Program-made: the position numbers and the translations under genes
Source of the DNA: Chara braunii
Lineage: Eukaryota; Streptophyta; Charophyceae; Charales; Characeae
Assembly (NCBI GenBank): GCA_003427395.1
Contig: BFEA01000141.1
Location: 404,545-426,587, forward strand
DNA length: 22,043 bases
Reading direction: 5' to 3'
In this document: piece after piece, positions 17,640 through 22,043 of the stretch
Layout: every line of letters begins with the position of its first letter
Numbering within the stretch: position 1 is the first letter of the stretch
Notes under the pieces: model-generated
The model's input: only the letters and a program-made list of their open reading frames with translations
Told to the model about the DNA's origin: nothing
The model's database searches: none

Positions 17640-18430
17640 CTTCGAGTCACCTACCGGCATGGTGCCGGATCGGTCGATCTCCCACGAGGTCATTCTCGAG
17701 GCTGGTGTCGTGCCGCCGAAAGGTTGCATCTATCGCATGAGCAAGGAGGAACTTACAGTACTCCGCGCGCAGCTCGATGATTTGTTGGACAAAGGCTGGA
17801 TCCGGCCTAGTAGCTCACCCTATGGTGTACCGGTTCTCTTCGTGCGGAAGAAGAACGAGGATCTTCGCCTATGCATCGATTACCGCAAGCTCGATGCACA
17901 AACCGTCAAGAACGTGGGACCTCTTCCTCATATTGACGACCTTCTGGAGCGTTTGGGCGGCGCAAATTTTTTTCCCAAGTTGGATTTGAAGTCGGGGTAT
18001 CATCAGATTTGGATACGCCCGCAAGATCGCTACAAGACTGCGTTTAAGACACGGTACGGGCATTTTGAGTGGGTCGTCATGCCTTTCGGACTCACCAACG
18101 CCCCAACAACTTTTCAAGTGGCGATGACCAATGAGTTCCGTGCAATGCTAGACCGGTTCGTGCTGGTCTACTTGGACGACATCCTCGTCTATAGCCGGAC
18201 CTTGGAGGAACATCTCGAGCATCTTGGACGAGTGTTGGAGATGCTCCGTCGCGCCAAGTACAAAGCCAACCACGACAAGTGTGAATTCGTACGTCAAGAG
18301 TTGGAATACTTGGGCCATTTCGTCACTCCACAAGGCATCAGTCCGTTGTCGGACAAGATTCAAGCCATCCAAGATTGGCCGGAGCCGCGGAACATCACGG
18401 ATGTCCGTTCGTTCCTTGGCCTTGCCAGCT
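17640..18430 (+). pseudogene. Reverse transcriptase domain of element 2 pol, uninterrupted
   Basis: The motif series is complete: DKGWIRPSSSPYGVPVLFV, LCIDYRKLDAQTVKN, PKLDLKSGYHQI, VVMPFGLTNAPTTFQ, VLVYLDDILVYSRT (catalytic YLDD, codons 18169-18180), EYLGHFVTPQGI and RSFLGLASYYQRF. Spacing is normal for Ty3/gypsy RT. It supplies the SGYHQI region that is missing from element 1. Confidence 0.93.
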
Positions 18431-18479
18431 ACTACCAACGTTTCATCAAAGGGTACTCGAAGATCGCGACTCACTTATA

Positions 18480-18962
18480 CAAGCTTCAGTGCGAGGACCG
18501 GCCATTTGACTTTGGGACGGATGCGCGGGAATCATTTTTGGCCCTCAAGGCCGCATTGCTGTCTGCGGAAGTCTTGCGCATATACGACCCGCTATTGCCA
18601 ACGCGCGTCACCACAGATGCGCCCGGCTATGGCATCGATGCTGTCCTCGAACAACATGATGGCGTGGACTGGCACCCGGTCAAATACTTCAGCAAGAAAG
18701 TGTCGGTCGTGCACTCAATCGATGATGCACGCAAGAAGGAACTTCTCGCCTTCGTCCACGCACTCAAGCGGTGATGGCACTTCCTGCTTGGTCGACGCCA
18801 ATTGCGATGGGTAACGGATAACAATCCGTTGATCTTCTACAAGACCCAAGACACCGTCAACAACACGATCGCCCGTTGGATGGCTTTCATCGACCAGTTC
18901 GACTTCTTTCCCGATCATATCCCGGGGAAGTCAAACCGTTTTGCGGATGCTCTTTCACGGCG
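18480..18962 (+). pseudogene. RNase H domain of element 2 pol (one in-frame stop)
   Basis: Acidic residues are present at TTDAPGYG (Asp codon 18616-18618), KKELLAF (Glu codon 18739-18741) and VTDNNPL (Asp codon 18817-18819). TGA at 18772-18774 falls before WHFLLGR. The usual Gly in YGIGAVL is Asp here (YGIDAVL). FADALSRR ends the domain near 18962. Confidence 0.87.
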
Positions 18963-19125
18963 TCCGGATCACTGCACCGTCGTCTACTCGACCTTCGAGA
19001 TAGAGGACGACTTGCGGGACAGTTTTATTCGCGGCTAACAAGCCGACCCCGAATTTCGCGACAAGTACGCAAATTGTTCCTCTCCCAATCCGGCGCCTTC
19101 GCACTACCAGATCCAAGAGGGATAC

Positions 19126-20290
19126 TTGCTCGTTCGCTCGCGGGGGAAGGATCTACTTTGTGTGCCGCAAGACTCACACTTGGGCACAAGGCTTCTTGGC
19201 GAGTTCCACGACGCCCCCGCCACCGGACACTTTGGAGTCAATCGCACGATTGGCCGACTCCACGAGCGCTTTTGGTGGCCCGGTCTTCTTGAGGACGTCA
19301 CGCGATATTGCGAGGCATGCGAGGTTTGCTGACATTGCAAATCCCGCAATCATCGTCCGTACGGCGAACTGCGACCATTACCAGTCCCCTTGCGCCGAAG
19401 GGAAGCGATTGCCATGGACATTACCGGGCCGTTCCCCAAGCACAAGACGGGTGTGGATGGGATTCTCACGGTAGTTGACCGACTCACCAAGTTTTCCATG
19501 TTTTTGCCTTGCCGCTATCACGCCAAGGCACCGGAGTTGGCCGAGGTTCTCTACGCCGGTTGGATTCGAACCAAGGGTTACCCCAAGGAGATCGTCTGNG
19601 ACNGCGACACTNGGTTCATGTCNGATTTTTGGTTGGCGCTCATCAAACGATGGGGCTCATCCCTCAAGCCGAGTTCGGCTCGCCACCCCCAAACTGATGG
19701 CCAAACGGAGAGGGCACATCAGACCGCACAGGTCCTTATTCGCACTCTCATCTGTCCCGACCAAAAGGATTGGGTCGAGCGGATGCCGAATATCGAGTTG
19801 GCATACAACTCGTCCATCCATCCGGCTATCGAGATGTCACCCTTTGAGTTCGAGCATGGCTTGCCGGTCAATTCTCCGTTGGACACAATCATCCCACAGG
19901 CAGTCGAGAGCGACAACCATCTTCTCTTCATTCGTCGGATGCAAGAGCCTCTTGTCAAGGCATGCGACCAGATGTCAAAGACGCAGCAACGTATGCGCCA
20001 ACAGGCCAACCGCCAGCGTCTTCCCTGCCCGTTCCGAGTCGGCGAGCTCGTATGGGTTTCCGCTGCGGAATTCAGCCTCGAACAAGATATCTCTCGCAAG
20101 CTCCTTCCGAAATGGATGGGGCCCTGGCCGATCATGGCACCCGCTGGGGACGCCCCAGAAGGACCTTCATTTATCATTCAGGTGCCCGCCCACTTGTCCG
20201 TCAACCCGTTCTTTCACTGTTCCAAGTTGGCTCTCTACACGCCAGCGGAGCTTGACGACTTTCCCGGCGACGATCGCAAGACCCACCCTC
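19126..20290 (+). pseudogene. Integrase domain of element 2 pol (stop before core, N bases in catalytic motif)
   Basis: The zinc domain is intact, with His at 19207 and in GHFG and Cys pair CEAC (codons 19309 and 19318). TGA at 19330-19332 then interrupts. The core has Asp in AMDITG (codon 19417-19419), the second Asp at 19600-19602 inside a motif with N at 19599, 19603, 19612 and 19623, and Glu in GQTER (codon 19708-19710). The last two are 35 residues apart, the DD35E spacing. The C-terminal module reads FRVGELVWVSAAEF and LPKWMGPWPI, then NPFFHCSKLALY. Confidence 0.9.
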
Positions 20291-20561
20291 GATGGATGGT
20301 TTCCAAGAGGTTGGCAACATCATATCCCAGCGACGTTACGGCAACAGGCCGACTGAATTCTTGGTCCATTTTGCATATTGCACCCATAGAGCTAACAGAT
20401 GGTTGACCCGTGCAGAACTTCAAGCAACAGCTCCCGATGTCCTCGCACGCTACGAACGCAAGTTGCAAGGCAAGCCGGCATCTTCGGCTCCACGCCGCAC
20501 CCGGGTCCAAGTTCCACCTTCAGATCATCAGCTTCACCCTCGATCCGGCTGGACTTCATAA
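20290..20561 (+). pseudogene. Chromodomain-like tail of element 2 pol (frameshifted)
   Basis: After a shift near 20290 the frame reads FQEVGNIISQRRYGNRP, then TEFLVHFAYCTHRANRWL and VLARYERKL, which follow the chromodomain pattern of a first strand, a basic turn, a strand with Phe in place of Trp, and a helix. The Phe replacement is shared with element 1, so both could carry a cage-poor chromodomain type. TAA at 20559-20561 runs straight into the polypurine tract. Confidence 0.72.
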
Positions 20562-20572
20562 GGAGGGGGGGG
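20560..20572 (+). promoter_or_regulatory. Polypurine tract of element 2
   Basis: AAGGAGGGGGGGG ends immediately before the TG of the 3' LTR and begins within the pol stop codon. It would prime plus-strand synthesis. Confidence 0.88.
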
Positions 20573-21904
20573 TGTTGCATGCTGCGCCTGCACACGGGCC
20601 CCATTTGAGGGGCCCGACGGTTGCTGAGGGGCCCCCAGGCCACGTACCATACAGCACACGCCCAGGACGCCCACGGCGGCCCTTCAGGCCCTAGGTAGCA
20701 CACTAGTTAGATAGGTTTAGTTTACTTACCTTTTTGTGTGTGTGTGTTGTCTTACTTTGTCTGTTCAAGTGTCGTTTTGGACTTGCAGCCCCGAGGCCGG
20801 ACCTTGGGACGAGGTACACCGGAGGCAGGCCCGAAACGAGGCCAGGCGCATTTTGGCGCCAGACCGGTAGGTACAGGCGTCGTTAAGGTCCTACAAGTCC
20901 CAGCGCGACACCTTGGGCTAGGTGCACAGGTACCGGGCCGTTTTTAGGCCAGGCGCATTTCTGCGCCTTGCTGCATCAGCATCATGGTCTGGATGTCCGG
21001 TAGGGGCCCAGACCAGCTGGGCCGTTTCCTAAGGCCAGCATTAGGTAGGCCCAGCCCGCCCAGCGCTACAAATAGTTGGGCAGCGGCTGGACAAGGGACA
21101 GTTCGAGTAACTCACTTCTGGAGCGACACGCTGCTGGTTGGAGGCAGCGTTATTCTGCGCTAAGCTACGGAGTAGGGAGTAGTGGCGTAGGTAGTAGAGA
21201 GAGGCAGAGGCCTTACCTGCAAGCGACGAGCTTACCTGGCGCCATAGCCGGGCTCCACGCGGTACCTACACACGACGACGACCACAGTTAGTACGGTGAC
21301 AGCTACCTGTAGGTGAGATAGCAAGGAGGACGTCATCTTCTTCTTCTTCCTCCTCCATCTCTCTCTCTTCCTTCTTCTTCTCCCTCCTTCCTCCTCCTTC
21401 TCATCTTCTTCTTCGCCTACGAGAGTGAGAGAGGTTATCGGTAGGAGATACAGGCAGAGGTTATGTTGGGCACATTGCCCAGGATCTGATTTGACGTTTC
21501 TGGGACAGACATTGATTGGACACTCTGCAAGGGAGTATTTTTGGAACTTCACTATCGCGATCTTGGTCTACTCCCTCGCCTCCTTCTCCTTTGTCTCGTC
21601 CCTTCCCCCCATCTCTCATCTGTGGCATCTCCCCATGTATGTGTGTGAAGGAGGGACCTTTCTTCTTGATTGCGGTCCCTCCTCCCCTCTCACATGTGTG
21701 ATGTATGATGGATGTCGGGTCAGTCCAGATCAGATCAGACCTTCTCTTTAAACTTTTCCGCTGCGCCACTTTGTGCCATCTTGTATGTATCGGAATGTAC
21801 ATTGCTTGTTGATGCTACGCTGACCTTGCATTGCCCATTTCAGTCTTTTTCATCACATTGCGGATCCTTGGCTCCCTACGCATTGTCCCATTGGGCATGC
21901 GTCA
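20573..21904 (+). repeat. 3' LTR of element 2
   Basis: 1332 bases, same ends as the 5' LTR. It differs by scattered substitutions and by a 121-base extra segment (about 21621-21741). The TATA-like site and the pyrimidine tract (about 21336-21414) are conserved. It ends GCGTCA at 21904, then GA repeats. Confidence 0.93.
21621..21741. repeat. 121-base segment present only in the 3' LTR, with hairpin
   Basis: The two LTRs align up to CTCTCATC (13950 and 21620) and again from CTCTTTA (13953 and 21744). Between them the 3' copy carries an extra segment containing a perfect 9-bp inverted repeat, GGAGGGACC (21650-21658) and GGTCCCTCC (21674-21682), with a weaker outer pairing. No clear target duplication is seen. 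It could be an insertion in the 3' copy or a deletion from the 5' copy. Confidence 0.8.
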
Positions 21905-21957
21905 GAGAGAGAGAAAGAGCGAGCAAGCGAGAGAGAGTGAGAGAGAAAAAGCGAGCA

Positions 21958-22043
<86 letters not shown>
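21905..22043. repeat. GA microsatellite at the right edge of element 2
   Basis: GA repeats with AAAGAGCGAGCAAGCG variants (21905-21970), then pure GA to the window end. With 12851-12905 it forms the target site of element 2. Confidence 0.95.

Larger units (their letters stand above)
16570..20561 (+). pseudogene. pol: pol polyprotein of element 2, mostly intact but broken (PR-RT-RH-IN-chromodomain-like)
   Basis: The -1 frame relative to gag is open for more than 730 codons (to 18774), covering protease, RT and most of RNase H with all key residues present. TGA at 18772-18774, TAA at 19036-19038 and TGA at 19330-19332 then interrupt the same frame before integrase. A last open stretch (19390-20406) carries the integrase core and C-terminal domain. 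A shift near 20290 moves to the frame that holds the chromodomain-like tail and ends at TAA 20559-20561, overlapping the polypurine tract. Four isolated N bases lie in the integrase catalytic region. TGA from CGA would be a CpG transition; other stops need other changes. Confidence 0.92.
12908..21904 (+). mobile_element. Ty3/gypsy LTR retrotransposon, element 2 (complete LTR to LTR, decayed)
   Basis: Seen: two long direct repeats beginning TGTTGCATGC and ending GCGTCA (12908-14113 and 20573-21904), a primer-binding site after the first, a polypurine tract before the second, and gag-pol between them with integrase after RNase H, the Ty3/gypsy order. Flanks are GA repeats. GAGAG at 12901-12905 and 21905-21909 fits a 5-base target duplication, though GA repeats make this ambiguous and two extra bases (TG) sit at 12906-12907. 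Short LTR stretches I compared differ at roughly 6% of positions, so the insertion is not recent. Gag has three stops and a frameshift; pol has three stops and one frameshift. Confidence 0.95.

Overview
The window looks like repeat-rich nuclear DNA of a plant-lineage eukaryote. It holds two degenerate Ty3/gypsy LTR retrotransposons, long GA/CT/GAA microsatellites, an assembly gap, and one recognisable host exon with a good 5' splice site. I see no bacterial operon, CRISPR array, rRNA or convincing tRNA. The element proteins and primer-binding sites fit green plants. My best guess is a charophyte alga such as Chara, because the pol proteins feel like that genome's families. That is inference, not a database result.

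Layout. Positions 1-7935 hold element 1, on the + strand, entered inside its 5' LTR. Its last 75 bases repeat at 7861-7935, and a primer-binding site lies at 79-90. A long leader is followed by gag (1359-3334), pol (protease, RT, RNase H, integrase, chromodomain-like tail; to 6975), a polypurine tract and a 3' LTR (7013-7935). Positions 7936-12907 are inter-element DNA: GAA and CT repeats, a long imperfect palindrome (8307-8430), a local duplication, an alpha/beta-hydrolase exon ending in GHSSG (about 10316-10430), and a CT-rich minisatellite interrupted by 380 N. Positions 12908-21904 hold element 2, on the + strand, complete from LTR to LTR, with gag (15051-16579), pol (about 16570-20561) and a polypurine tract touching the 3' LTR. 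It sits in a GA microsatellite that resumes at 21905 and runs to the window end.

Both elements are dead as read: several in-frame stops and frameshifts each, and element 1 has also lost catalytic or metal-binding residues in protease, RNase H and integrase. Against that decay one signal stands out. In both elements pol lies in the -1 frame of gag, the overlap is about 52 nt, and it contains a GGGAAA-N slippery heptamer in the exact phase for -1 ribosomal frameshifting (GGGAAAC at 3313, GGGAAAG at 16570). A predicted stem-loop follows each. In element 2 this is a perfect 8-bp stem 10 nt downstream. Both elements also share the same primer-binding-site variant. I consider the conserved gag-pol frameshift module the most interesting content of the window.
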